Origin: Lachnospiraceae bacterium
GTDB taxonomy: Bacteria > Bacillota > Clostridia > Lachnospirales > Lachnospiraceae
Length of the DNA stretch: 49,784 nucleotides
Reading direction: 5' to 3'
Assembly: GCA_022510525.1 (NCBI GenBank)
Contig: JAFLTH010000013.1
Span: 1 to 49,784, forward strand
Below the pieces are notes generated by a model. It worked only from the letters and a program-made list of their open reading frames with translations, was not told the DNA's origin and did no database searches. A program made the translations under genes and the position numbers. Positions 1-8,984 of this stretch are shown piece by piece (the first letter of the stretch is position 1; every line of letters starts with the position of its first letter).

Positions 1-121
1 CAGCTTACTATTTGTGCAATCCGTCCTTCAGCCCAGCGACAAATTTCAATTTATGGGAACCTTTTAACAACTTCGCTAATCATAATCAGTAGAGCCGGCC
101 AAACCACAAAGGAGGTGGAGC

Positions 122-589
122 ATGTCCGCAATTGATAATGAAACATTTGCCGGATTAGTTCGGGAATATACGCCAAACCTTTACAGGCTTGCGCTTGGAA
201 TCCTGCATAACCGCGACGATGCGGAAGATGCGGTTGCCGAATCAATCCTTAAGGCCTATGAAAAAATACATACACTTAGAAATCCCGACAGCTTTCGGCC
301 ATGGATAATGCAGATAACCGCTAACGAAGCAAAGCACATTTATGCTAAGAACAGGCGCAGCACGCCGGTAGAAAACGTGGAGGAATATATGCCTGAATTC
401 AGGGACGAATACCATGAACTGTGGGATATAGTAATGCGGCTTGATACTGCTTACAGGGAAGTGACTATCCTGTACTTTTATGAGCAGCTGTCCCTTAAGG
501 AAATCGGGAAAATCCTGCACATACCTGAAGGAACGGTCAAGTCCAGATTGCATAGGGCCAAGAAAGAGTTAAAGAAATATATTGATTAG
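122..589 (+). CDS. ECF-type RNA polymerase sigma factor
   Basis: A 155-residue sigma-70 family protein of the extracytoplasmic-function class. The N-terminal half (about residues 10-75) is sigma region 2 (YRLALGILHNRDDAEDAVAE, then the NPDSFRPWI segment); the C-terminal half (about 100-150) is region 4, ending in a helix-turn-helix (LSLKEIGKILHIPEGTVKSR). It would direct RNA polymerase to a small envelope- or signal-responsive regulon. The start is fixed by a strong ribosome binding site, AAGGAGGTG, just before the ATG. The next gene, 57 bases downstream, encodes a single-span membrane protein that looks like its cognate anti-sigma partner. The target regulon cannot be read from the window. 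Confidence 0.93.
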   Translation: MSAIDNETFAGLVREYTPNLYRLALGILHNRDDAEDAVAESILKAYEKIHTLRNPDSFRPWIMQITANEAKHIYAKNRRSTPVENVEEYMPEFRDEYHELWDIVMRLDTAYREVTILYFYEQLSLKEIGKILHIPEGTVKSRLHRAKKELKKYID

Positions 590-646
590 TAATAGAAAAT
601 AAATCTGTAATTGATCAGAATATCTATTTAAAGTGAGGAGTCCAAG

Positions 647-2272
647 ATGAGAGACAATTTTGAACAAAAATTATTTAATATGGCAGCCGATGAAGAGATG
701 ATACTGCCTGAGTCAATACATAAGAGAGTAAATGACACAATTGTCAGTTTGCCGCAACAGAAGAGAATTTTCAGAATGACATGGAAAAAGTCCATAGTTC
801 TGGCGGCCGCACTTGTGACACTAATGTCAGTTACTGTTTCTGCGGCAGTCAGTGCATACAGACAGCGTATGGAAGCTATGAATGAGCAGGAAATGGAGGA
901 TTACTTTGTAAGTATTTACAGCAGTAAAATCGGCAATGACAATTATAACCGTCCATATACTGTCAGTGAAAGGGCGAGAATAAATGAACTTAAGACATCA
1001 TACGAACAGGAAGCTCTGTTTCCGGAGGGGGCACTTACTATGATATCTGAACCTTCCAAGTACAGTGGAAGGGGAGTGTCATTCTATAGAAATACCACAA
1101 CATTTTTCTTCCCGGAAACAGAAATGAATGATGAAGAACTGCTTCAGATAATAGATTTTCTGCATAAACGTGACTACAGCCTGAAGAAAATGAATGAAAT
1201 GATAGCTGGTGGAGAAATGACATTTCCGTCAGAAAAGATAGAAGAGGCAAAAAGCAACGAAAATGAATTGACTAATAAAGTCAATACAACCAAGAATGCC
1301 GAAAGTGATTCTCAAAGTGCAGCTGTCTGGGAGCCGGATCGGGAGCTGACAATTCAGTACACCGGAAATCTGGAATTGACCGGTATGGCAGCAGGCAATG
1401 ACTGCATCTTTTTAATGGGCTGGAATGCGATTCATAAGATGGAAATCGGCAGCAGCGATTCTAAACTGTTTTTTGATGATTTTGACAGGAAGAGTACCGT
1501 TACATCCCTGTATCAAGCTAAAAACGGAGATATTTATATTACACTTGTGGAAAAGGCACAGAGCGATGAATATGACCTTAAGATTTCGGGCGAGGAATAC
1601 AGGAGCGCGCTCTGGGTATTAAGTTCTGAAGGAGAAATTAAAAAGAAAATTGATTTATCGCCGTATAAGGATAAAGGTCTTGGCCTGATCAAAAGAATGG
1701 TTGTTGATGAGCAGGGCTATATCTATATACGTATACTGAATACTTTAGGTAAGGTATTGCTGGTACTTGACAGTGAGGGAAATTACGTTAAGGAAATATC
1801 GACCGACATGGTCAGTGCATTTCGTCCACATCTTTTAGGCGGACTTGGAATAGGTAAGGATGGCAAGGTTTATTTACAGGTTGATTCGGGTGATATATCC
1901 GAGCGTCATATGGGAATTGCCTCAGTAAACCTTGAAGAAGGCTGCCTGGAGGATATTTATATGGATATCGTACCCTCCGGAACGATTATGCTTGACATAA
2001 TATCACCGGGTTCCGATACCGATTTCGTATTTTGGGGTTATGACGGAATATTTACCTATAACATAGGTGATAAAAGCGCAGTAAATATCCTGCCGGCCTA
2101 TGAAGCTCCCTGTGAATGGGAAGGTGTACTCTACTGCGCACTGCCTGACGGCCGTATAGTATTTGGTGCCTGCACCGAATATCGGACGGAAGAGCTTGAA
2201 GAAGGTGTTGAAGCTTACCGCATACCTGAAAAAACCCGCTTTTATTACAAATCGTCTATGTCGAAACAATAA
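647..2272 (+). CDS. membrane-anchored anti-sigma-like protein with a large extracytoplasmic propeller-like domain
   Basis: A 541-residue protein. The first 45 residues are polar and cytoplasmic, a hydrophobic helix follows at about residues 48-70 (SIVLAAALVTLMSVTVSAAV), and the rest is outside. Residues from about 230 to 500 carry repeated short beta-strand motifs (for example GDIYITL, GYIYIRI, GKVYLQV) typical of NHL/YVTN-like propellers. Short cytoplasmic head, one membrane span, large outside sensor and position directly after an ECF sigma gene all fit an anti-sigma factor of the DUF4179 type found in Clostridia. The role is inferred from topology and context: no zinc-binding ZAS motif is visible. 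A terminator at 2346-2380 closes the two-gene operon. Confidence 0.7.
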   Translation: MRDNFEQKLFNMAADEEMILPESIHKRVNDTIVSLPQQKRIFRMTWKKSIVLAAALVTLMSVTVSAAVSAYRQRMEAMNEQEMEDYFVSIYSSKIGNDNYNRPYTVSERARINELKTSYEQEALFPEGALTMISEPSKYSGRGVSFYRNTTTFFFPETEMNDEELLQIIDFLHKRDYSLKKMNEMIAGGEMTFPSEKIEEAKSNENELTNKVNTTKNAESDSQSAAVWEPDRELTIQYTGNLELTGMAAGNDCIFLMGWNAIHKMEIGSSDSKLFFDDFDRKSTVTSLYQAKNGDIYITLVEKAQSDEYDLKISGEEYRSALWVLSSEGEIKKKIDLSPYKDKGLGLIKRMVVDEQGYIYIRILNTLGKVLLVLDSEGNYVKEISTDMVSAFRPHLLGGLGIGKDGKVYLQVDSGDISERHMGIASVNLEEGCLEDIYMDIVPSGTIMLDIISPGSDTDFVFWGYDGIFTYNIGDKSAVNILPAYEAPCEWEGVLYCALPDGRIVFGACTEYRTEELEEGVEAYRIPEKTRFYYKSSMSKQ

Positions 2273-2345
2273 GCTGTTATCACTGCAAGGTTAGTTATTC
2301 CGGATTGATTATCCTTGAAAGAATTATGATTGATTTAAATTAATT

Positions 2346-2380
2346 AAAAAGACCATATGAAAAGTCATGTGGTCTTTTTT
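2346..2380 (+). terminator. intrinsic terminator after the sigma/anti-sigma operon
   Basis: The arms AAAAGACCATATGA and TCATGTGGTCTTTT form a hairpin with a short loop and end in a run of T. It lies 74 bases after the stop of the anti-sigma-like gene. Confidence 0.85.
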
Positions 2381-2430
2381 ATATATGGATTTCCCATAAT
2401 ATTGATGTAAATTACTTTTGTATTGAAATA

Positions 2431-2460
2431 TTGAGAATCCGACATACTTTATGATATAAT
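2431..2460 (+). promoter_or_regulatory. promoter for the YitT gene
   Basis: TTGAGA at 2431-2436 and TATAAT at 2455-2460 are 18 bases apart, with TG at the extended -10 position. A short dyad (ATCAAA/TTTGAT, 2463-2478) sits at the expected start of transcription. A second 8-base dyad (GAACTTAG at 2484-2491, CTAAGTTC at 2510-2517) could form a leader hairpin. Confidence 0.6.
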
Positions 2461-2554
2461 TAATCAAATTGTTTTGATAAACGGAACTTAGCCCAAAACA
2501 GAAAATATACTAAGTTCATTCTCAATAATCACATTAAAGCAAAGGTATAAAAAT

Positions 2555-3415
2555 ATGACTTTCGATGCAAAAAAAGACCCCAAAAGAATAATTGCTATCT
2601 GCTTCGCTGCAATGGTTATGTCAATAAACACTCAGACATTTGTTAGGACCGGTGGCCTGTACCCCGGCGGAGTTATGGGTATTACTATTCTGATTCAGGC
2701 TATTTTCCATAACTTTTTAAATATAGAAATCCCGTTTACGGTAGTAAATCTTTTGTTAAATACGGTTCCGATTTATATCGGATTTCGTTTTATTGGTAAA
2801 AAGTTCACGATATTTTCCTGCATAATGATTGTTCTAAACAGTATACTCACCGATATCATTCCCGCGCATGTAATAACTTATGACATCCTTTTGATCAGCA
2901 TATTTGGTGGAATGATAAGCGGTTTTGTTACAAGTCTCTGTCTTATGATGAATGCTACAACGGGAGGTACGGACTTTATTGCTATCTTTCTTTCAGAGAA
3001 AAAGGGTGTTGATTCCTGGAACTTCATTCTTGGGGTAAATATTATCATTATCTCCCTTGCAGGCGTTTTGTTTGGCTGGGATAAGGCCCTATATTCCATC
3101 ATATATCAATATGCATCGACTCAGGTTCTGCATGTTCTTTATACCAAATACCAGAAGCAGACCCTTTTCATAGTGACCAACAAGGCCAAAGAGGTATGTA
3201 AGGCAATCAACGTTGTAAGCGGCCACGGTGCGACGATTCTGGAAGGGGAAGGCTCTTATGAGCATCAGGAGAGAGACATCGTATACTCGGTTGTATCCAA
3301 GGAAGAGAGCAAGTCGGTAATATCTGCGGTCAAAGAAGCCGATAATGCTGCTTTTATAAACGCAATCAGAACCGAAGAACTCTCCGGTCGATTTTACCGG
3401 AAACCGACAGAGTAG
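2555..3415 (+). CDS. YitT family membrane protein (DUF161/DUF2179)
   Basis: A 286-residue integral membrane protein with about five to six hydrophobic segments in the first 200 residues and a soluble C-terminal domain (about 205-275) that matches the DUF2179 pattern: FIVTNKAKEVCKAIN, then GATILEGEGSY and IVYSVVSKEE. YitT proteins are common in Firmicutes in several paralogues; their transport or signalling role is not settled. The residues GGLYPGGVMGITI near the N-terminus are typical of the family. The ATG at 2555 has a modest AAAGG upstream. It is separated by only 53 bases from the helicase gene and may be co-transcribed with it. Confidence 0.88.
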   Translation: MTFDAKKDPKRIIAICFAAMVMSINTQTFVRTGGLYPGGVMGITILIQAIFHNFLNIEIPFTVVNLLLNTVPIYIGFRFIGKKFTIFSCIMIVLNSILTDIIPAHVITYDILLISIFGGMISGFVTSLCLMMNATTGGTDFIAIFLSEKKGVDSWNFILGVNIIIISLAGVLFGWDKALYSIIYQYASTQVLHVLYTKYQKQTLFIVTNKAKEVCKAINVVSGHGATILEGEGSYEHQERDIVYSVVSKEESKSVISAVKEADNAAFINAIRTEELSGRFYRKPTE

Positions 3416-3468
3416 AATGGTTATAAAAAAGACCATATAAGTAATGAAATACAATGGAGCACTAACAG

Positions 3469-5394
3469 ATGGAAAATGTAACAAATGAAATGCCGGATGC
3501 AGTCTGGGATGTATATGAAAAAGCATTCACAAACATACCAAAAAACGAGAATAGAAAATTTATCAGAAACTGCGAGCACAGCATCAGACAGCTTGAACGC
3601 CGTATTTCCCGCAAAAAGCATTTGGAAACGCACCAGATTTTAAATGATATGGCACCGTTGCATGAGCGTGCTGCCGATATAGGTTACACGGTTTCCAACA
3701 GATATAAAAAACTTTTTGGAAGGTACAAACATGCCCTGCGCAGACTTGCCAGACTCGATTTGACTTTTTTAAAAATGATGGCGCCGTATTCTTCCGCTGA
3801 AGATATAATCAAGCTGGAAGGAATCTGTGAACTTCTTCGTGAAAAGTCTTTATATGAAATTTACAAAGACGATTATATGCAGCTGCTGGTGGGTAAAAGA
3901 ATTGAGGAACTGATGGAGGCGGAACCGGAGAAACAGTATCCGGAGGCACGAAGTATGCACAGACACTTCATCCTTCACATAGGACCAACCAACAGCGGCA
4001 AGACCTATCAGGCGCTCCACCGACTCAAACAGGCATATCAGGGGATATATTTGGGGCCGCTCCGCCTTCTGGCATTGGAAGTCTATGATAAGATGACGGA
4101 TGCAGGCATACCCTGCAGCATGATTACGGGAGAGGAAAAAGTTATAACACCGGGAGCCTTTTGTCAGGCCTCAACCATTGAAGTCCTTGATTTAAAAGAA
4201 ATTTATGACATAGCTGTCATAGATGAAGCCCAGATGCTGGAAGACGAAAACAGGGGCAGCTTTTGGACCAGGGCTATTCTCGGGATTCGTGCGGAGGAGA
4301 TACATATCTGCGCCTCTCCGATTGCCAAAGATCTGATAATCGAAATGATAACACGCTGTCAGGATACCTACGACCTTGTGTACCATGAGCGCAATACCAA
4401 GCTGGAATTCATACCCGAAAAATACGATATTAACAAAGATGTGAAAAAAGGTGATGCCCTGATTACATTTTCCAAGAAAAATGTTCTTGCGATTGCCGCC
4501 GCATTGGAGGCAAAGGGCATCAGAACCAGCGTTATATACGGGAATCTCCCTCCCAAGACTAGAAGGGAACAAGTGCGGCTTTTTTCTGAAGGCATCAATG
4601 AGGTAGTGGTTGCTACCGATGCCATAGGAATGGGAATCAATCTTCCTATACGCAGGATTGTTTTTATGAACACAATCAAATTTGACGGCAGCGAAAAACG
4701 CCGCATAAATGCAGAGGAGATAAGACAGATAGCCGGAAGGGCCGGACGCTACAACTTTTATGACACAGGCTATATACAGTCCGCTCTTGATATGGGATAT
4801 GTCGGTAAAAAACTAAGTGAGCCCTTTTTCTCTATTAAGAAAGCAAGGATAGGTTTTCCCGAAGTTCTTTTGGATATCAATATGGGACTGGACGAAATCA
4901 TTGAAATCTGGGAAAACTCCGGTGAAACCGAATTATATGACAAGATATCAATGGCGGAAAGCGTTAAAAAATACAGATACCTTAAACACTACAAAAAGGC
5001 AGGCGACTCCATGCAGGACAAAAAACTCCTGCTTTCATTAATAACCTGTCCTTTTGATGTGGGCGACAGGGAAGTCCTCAAACTTTGGCTTAGATACTGT
5101 GAAAATCCCACCCTGGAACAAAACTGCCCACTCTATCCAATGGATGCTGATTTGGAAGAACTGGAAACCTACTATAAAAAGCTTGACTTATATAGTCAAT
5201 TTGCCGGACGGATGAACTGGGAAATTGACAGGGAAGCACTTGACTCCGGCAGAGAAGAAGCCCAGCGTGCTATCGGAGCCCTCTTAAAAGAGGACAAGCA
5301 GCAGTTTGAGAAAAAATGTATGGTATGCGGGAAAACTCTTTCATGGGATTATCCGTACAGGGTGTGCGAAGACTGCTTTATGGCGGAGGATTGA
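3469..5394 (+). CDS. Suv3-like superfamily 2 RNA helicase with C-terminal zinc knuckle
   Basis: A 641-residue DExH-box helicase. The Walker A motif is GPTNSGKT (residues 172-179), the variant characteristic of the Suv3 branch. Motif II is DEAQ (252-255), motif V is ATDAIGMGINLP and motif VI is RQIAGRAGR. The first 150 residues are alpha-helical and basic. The last 25 residues hold four cysteines (C617, C620, C633, C636) in a CxxC-x12-CxxC arrangement, a likely zinc knuckle. Suv3 is best known from mitochondria, where it unwinds RNA for degradation with PNPase; bacterial relatives are little studied, so a role in RNA turnover is an inference. No nuclease gene lies beside it. Start supported by GGAG nine bases upstream. 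Confidence 0.85.
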   Translation: MENVTNEMPDAVWDVYEKAFTNIPKNENRKFIRNCEHSIRQLERRISRKKHLETHQILNDMAPLHERAADIGYTVSNRYKKLFGRYKHALRRLARLDLTFLKMMAPYSSAEDIIKLEGICELLREKSLYEIYKDDYMQLLVGKRIEELMEAEPEKQYPEARSMHRHFILHIGPTNSGKTYQALHRLKQAYQGIYLGPLRLLALEVYDKMTDAGIPCSMITGEEKVITPGAFCQASTIEVLDLKEIYDIAVIDEAQMLEDENRGSFWTRAILGIRAEEIHICASPIAKDLIIEMITRCQDTYDLVYHERNTKLEFIPEKYDINKDVKKGDALITFSKKNVLAIAAALEAKGIRTSVIYGNLPPKTRREQVRLFSEGINEVVVATDAIGMGINLPIRRIVFMNTIKFDGSEKRRINAEEIRQIAGRAGRYNFYDTGYIQSALDMGYVGKKLSEPFFSIKKARIGFPEVLLDINMGLDEIIEIWENSGETELYDKISMAESVKKYRYLKHYKKAGDSMQDKKLLLSLITCPFDVGDREVLKLWLRYCENPTLEQNCPLYPMDADLEELETYYKKLDLYSQFAGRMNWEIDREALDSGREEAQRAIGALLKEDKQQFEKKCMVCGKTLSWDYPYRVCEDCFMAED

Positions 5395-5475
5395 TAGTGG
5401 GGGAGGCTATTTAAAGCGAGTGATACATTTCCTGTAAGATTCTATTTAGAGTAGTATGAAAGCCGGTAAGTAAAT

Positions 5476-6192
5476 ATGGATGATATAGTAAAAACATATA
5501 TTATAAGTAAAAAACAATTTGATGAGGAGTATGAGTACGAAAAAGCTGTTGGCTCCGTATCCGACTACCGCAGGCAGAAGATAGACAAGTTAAAAAACGC
5601 GGAGGATAAAAAGCGCAGTCTCGCTGCATCAATTGCCCTCAATGCAGCCCTAAAAGAATACGGTTTGGAAGAGTGTATGATGGAATATGAACTGGGGAAG
5701 CAGGGAAAACCTTATTTCCGTAACCATCCTGAGATTCACTTTTCCCTTTCTCATTCCGGCAACTATGCTATCTGCAGCATAGGACCTTGTGAGGTTGGCA
5801 ATGATATTGAGCGTGTGCGAATCGGAAGAGAAAAAGTCGCACAACGCTTTTTTGCTAAGGAAGAACTTGATTGGATTTATGGCACAGAAGTACCGAGGGC
5901 GAAAGATTTACAGGAGGCTTTTAATGATTGTGACGATAAAATATTCCGAATCTGGACTATGAAAGAAAGTTTTCTAAAAGTAACAGGATTGGGGATGTCG
6001 CTTCCTTTGAATGAGTTTGCAATAATGGTTGCAGAAAATGGATGCATTCACATTCGCCAAGATATAAACGATAAAACGTACCATATTAAAGAATATATTA
6101 TGACGGATGTTTTAAACGAAGGTGAAGATTATAAAATTTCAGTCTGTAGTGAGACTCCGGTATTCGCAGTTCAATTGATTCAAGTTTTATAA
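5476..6192 (+). CDS. Sfp-type 4'-phosphopantetheinyl transferase superfamily protein
   Basis: A 238-residue protein with the hallmark motifs of the Sfp/AcpT family: GNDIERV (residues 108-114, metal-binding Asp and Glu) and WTMKESFLK (K163, E164), plus the SLSHSG motif upstream. It transfers the phosphopantetheine arm of coenzyme A to a carrier protein. No polyketide, peptide or fatty-acid synthase gene lies nearby, so its carrier protein is unknown; the length suits a stand-alone Sfp-type enzyme rather than the shorter AcpS. The ribosome binding site is weak (GGTAAG). A bidirectional terminator follows at 6235-6268. Confidence 0.87.
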   Translation: MDDIVKTYIISKKQFDEEYEYEKAVGSVSDYRRQKIDKLKNAEDKKRSLAASIALNAALKEYGLEECMMEYELGKQGKPYFRNHPEIHFSLSHSGNYAICSIGPCEVGNDIERVRIGREKVAQRFFAKEELDWIYGTEVPRAKDLQEAFNDCDDKIFRIWTMKESFLKVTGLGMSLPLNEFAIMVAENGCIHIRQDINDKTYHIKEYIMTDVLNEGEDYKISVCSETPVFAVQLIQVL

Positions 6193-6234
6193 ACATAAGT
6201 TAAAGGGTATGATATCTAAAAATGTTATGAGTTC

Positions 6235-6268
6235 AAAAAGACCGCTCACACAGTGTGGCGGTCTTTTT
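6235..6268. terminator. bidirectional intrinsic terminator
   Basis: AAAAAGACCGC and GCGGTCTTTTT flank a 12-base loop. The symmetrical A and T runs allow it to stop both the plus-strand transferase transcript and the converging minus-strand nuclease transcript. Confidence 0.85.
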
Positions 6269-6361
6269 GCATAAATAAAAGCTATTATAATAAAATAAAC
6301 TACAAAAAAGTTTTTATCCGACCAAAAAAGCAATGAAGAAATAATATGTTACGTAGTGTCC

Positions 6362-7240
6362 TTACCGAATTTCTTCAGGGATAAGCTCAACCATAAGCTG
6401 CTCCTGATATGTCTCGTCCTGAGTGGAACGTTTTAAGTCGTCGAGTCTGCCAAGGTCTATCAGGATAGAGTTGAGCTTATTAACGCGGGCAAGACGGAGT
6501 TTCCCCTGCGCTAATCCGTCTTCACGTCCTTCTTCATACAGGGTCTTAAAATGCAGTTCCTCATCATATTCATATATACTCACTTTGATCGCCTCCGCTC
6601 GGTTTTTTCTTAGAAATTCTGATAAGATACCTTCTGCAATGCACTCGTCCACAGCTTTCTCCACGGCCTCAGCGAGGGGTATCTGTCTTGCATACATTCT
6701 CACCCGCTCCACATACATTGCATATTCCTTAAGCGTCTTACACGCATCCATGATTTCCACATTGCATCCGTAGTTGATGTTGTACACTGTCACATTAAGT
6801 TCCAGTTCAGGATACTCCTGCTTCTTCTCATAGGAATCCGATAACTTTAATGTCTGTCTCTCCGGTTGGGGATCTGTTCCGTTATAGAACACCACGAATC
6901 GGGGGGATGGTATCCTAATCAGTTTTGAACCATACAAGTCTTTATCATAAGCTCTTTTCTGTAGGATGTCCGTCACATAGAACAAGTCTCTCAGTGGCAT
7001 GTTGGGATTCATCGTTGACTGGTGTTCATAGAGCATCAGCTCGAAATCAAATACGAAAGAGATATCGTTCTTATAATTCATGTAGACTGCGCTCTCAAGT
7101 GTGGTAATCTCCAACTCATCCACATCCGTATAGTCTGTCTTGTTAAGCGCATTGTAAAGACTTAAGAGATTCTCCTTGTCCTTAAAGAGCATACGGAAAA
7201 TAGTGTCTTTGTAGTTGCGTTGTACCGTTATTTCGTTCAT
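6362..7240 (-). CDS. Rpn family PD-(D/E)XK nuclease (recombination-promoting nuclease / putative transposase)
   Basis: A 292-residue protein. The N-terminal 150 residues fit the Rpn/PDDEXK_2 fold: the opening NYKDTIFRMLFKDKENLLSLYNAL, the core FVFDFELMLYEHQS with the E-x-Q arrangement in place of E-x-K, then NMPLRDLFYV and the strand RFVVFYNGT. The C-terminal part is helical and charged (EEGREDGLAQGKLRLA). Rpn proteins in E. coli are DNA endonucleases that promote RecA-independent recombination; in gut Firmicutes they occur as multicopy families. The gene stands alone, with its own promoter at 7421-7450 and a structured leader of roughly 170 bases. The ATG is preceded by AAAGGAGGA. Confidence 0.85.
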   Translation of the reverse strand: MNEITVQRNYKDTIFRMLFKDKENLLSLYNALNKTDYTDVDELEITTLESAVYMNYKNDISFVFDFELMLYEHQSTMNPNMPLRDLFYVTDILQKRAYDKDLYGSKLIRIPSPRFVVFYNGTDPQPERQTLKLSDSYEKKQEYPELELNVTVYNINYGCNVEIMDACKTLKEYAMYVERVRMYARQIPLAEAVEKAVDECIAEGILSEFLRKNRAEAIKVSIYEYDEELHFKTLYEEGREDGLAQGKLRLARVNKLNSILIDLGRLDDLKRSTQDETYQEQLMVELIPEEIR

Positions 7241-7260
7241 GCATTGTCCTCCTTTGTCAC

Positions 7261-7395
7261 AGGAGAACTGCTTCGGTTTCAGAACTCCTGCCTTTATAGA
7301 ATATTGATTGGAATAAAAGCATGAATTTTCTGAAACATAGAATAAAGAAAGTATTTGACGATTTGAGCAGGGTTGTTATCGTGCCCCGGCTCAAA
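7261..7395 (-). promoter_or_regulatory. structured 5' leader of the Rpn-type nuclease gene
   Basis: On the minus strand the leader can form two hairpins. One has arms TTTGAGC/GCTCAAA (7362-7368 and 7389-7395) extended inward by a G-rich/C-rich pairing. The second lies at 7261-7289, just before the ribosome binding site, with arms AGGAG and CTG pairing around an internal loop. Function unknown. Confidence 0.4.
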
Positions 7396-7420
7396 CGAAT
7401 AAGAAAATATGCTTTTCTGT

Positions 7421-7450
7421 ATCATAGCATATGTTTGTCAGGATTGTAAA
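7421..7450 (-). promoter_or_regulatory. promoter for the Rpn-type nuclease gene
   Basis: Read on the minus strand: TTTACA (7445-7450), an 18-base spacer and TATGAT (7421-7426), with a TGC extended -10. It implies a leader of about 170 bases before the start codon at 7240. Confidence 0.6.
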
Positions 7451-7538
7451 CAAGTTTTTTGGGAATTTATAAACGTTTTTACGTTTATAAATTACATATC
7501 AGAGCAGCGGATTACCGGATTATTAGCCTATTGATTAA

Positions 7539-8930
7539 TTAAAAATACTCCTCCAACTCAAAATAAGGTGCAATATATTCCTCCGTATTAAAGCACATCT
7601 CCTTAAATAACTCATGTTCTTCATCCATCGACAACGCTCCGCAAAGAGGTTGATTTGCAAATGACGCGTAAATCTTACCCAAATCCCGCTCCTTAATCCC
7701 CTCATACGCCGTATCAATATTAACGCAATTCTGATAAACCAAATTTGCTACAGCGACAGGTAGTTCCTTTGATACAACCGGCTTGACTTGACCATTAGAA
7801 AAAACACAGTTAGTCTCAACTATACTCCCAATCGGCATCTGAGGCATCTGCCCCGTATTAGGCATATTGACATTTGACACAACAGTCTCATATCCCATTA
7901 TTGCCTTCATAAGCTGCACAGCCTCTTCGTCAGACTTCACAACCGGAAACTCTTTTTTACCTTCCGCCATTTCAATACTTTCGGCAATCAGCTCTGCCTG
8001 CTGTTTCTCACGAAAATCCACAGTAGTCAGCCCAAACTGCCATTCTTTCACGGTTTCTGGGTCTTTCAAATACCACGTACCCGGCATAAACTCAGCCAGA
8101 TGCCTGTCACCCGCCGCACCAAGAACACCATATTTTTTATACAAATCCAGCTTGACCTTGTTCCCATAGGCAAAAGTATCATACCGGAAAGCAAAGCGGT
8201 CCTCACCTTCATAATAACCATCTTCATAAAACCGCTCAATAAATTCCGGAAGCAGTGACAGCAAATCAATGTCTTTATATCTTGCTTCCGTAATCCATGT
8301 AAAATGATTGATTCCGCAAGCATCAGTATAAATCTGCTTACGATTTACACTGATACCCTTAATCTCCTTTAGCACACAAGTCAGAAAATCCTGCGCATGA
8401 AAAACCTCATGGCAGCAGCCAAAAGCCTTAATCTGTGGAAAAACATCATAAAGCGTCTTGGTACAGATACTCATCGGATTAGTAAAATTGATAACCCAGG
8501 CCTCGGGACAGATATCCCTTATCTTAGCTGCAAACTCCTCATAGATTGGCACAGTCCGCATAGCACGCAGCACCCCTCCGGGTCCCACGGTATCCCCCAC
8601 AGACTGATACACCCCATACTTCTCCGGCACATGCACATCGGAGCGCATTTCCTTAAACGTTCCCGGCAAAATAGAAATAATCACGAAGTCCGCACCCTCA
8701 AGGGCATCTTCTATGCGTTCATATAATTTATATTCAAACTTGGATTTCGTCCTTTCATCCTGGTTTACATAACTTCCAATCTTGAAATTCCTCTCAGCCG
8801 CTTCTATATCAATATCATAAAGCGCAATCTCGCCGCCAAGACCTTCTTCCACAGCCAAGTCCGCCATAAACTTCCGCGCCCACTGCTTAGACCCTCCGCC
8901 GATATAAGCAATCTTTATAGAATTTCCCAT
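7539..8930 (-). CDS. lplD: GH4 family glycosidase, probable alpha-galacturonidase (LplD-like)
   Basis: A 463-residue NAD- and Mn-dependent GH4 enzyme. The N-terminal Rossmann motif is IAYIGGGS (residues 7-14). Other family landmarks are SVGDTVGPGGVLRA, the FTNPMSIC segment, FGCCHEV with the metal-binding cysteine, GINHFTWIT with the metal-binding histidine, and AAGDRHLAEF. From memory, these segments resemble Bacillus subtilis LplD, a reported alpha-galacturonidase, more than MelA alpha-galactosidase or maltose-phosphate glycosidases; that and the pectin context support release of galacturonate from short oligomers. No signal peptide, so cytoplasmic. GGAGG precedes the ATG. Substrate assignment is inference; an alpha-galactosidase or alpha-glucosidase remains possible. 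Confidence 0.8.
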   Translation of the reverse strand: MGNSIKIAYIGGGSKQWARKFMADLAVEEGLGGEIALYDIDIEAAERNFKIGSYVNQDERTKSKFEYKLYERIEDALEGADFVIISILPGTFKEMRSDVHVPEKYGVYQSVGDTVGPGGVLRAMRTVPIYEEFAAKIRDICPEAWVINFTNPMSICTKTLYDVFPQIKAFGCCHEVFHAQDFLTCVLKEIKGISVNRKQIYTDACGINHFTWITEARYKDIDLLSLLPEFIERFYEDGYYEGEDRFAFRYDTFAYGNKVKLDLYKKYGVLGAAGDRHLAEFMPGTWYLKDPETVKEWQFGLTTVDFREKQQAELIAESIEMAEGKKEFPVVKSDEEAVQLMKAIMGYETVVSNVNMPNTGQMPQMPIGSIVETNCVFSNGQVKPVVSKELPVAVANLVYQNCVNIDTAYEGIKERDLGKIYASFANQPLCGALSMDEEHELFKEMCFNTEEYIAPYFELEEYF

Positions 8931-8984
8931 TTATGTAAACCTCCACATAATTCTAAACTATTACCCCAAATTAAGATAAAACAT

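Noticed and set aside
55..80. Possible ECF-type autoregulatory promoter (GGAAC, then CGCTAA) before the sigma factor gene
   Set aside because: The gap between the two words is only about 12-13 bases, shorter than the usual 15-17 for ECF promoters, so I did not list it.
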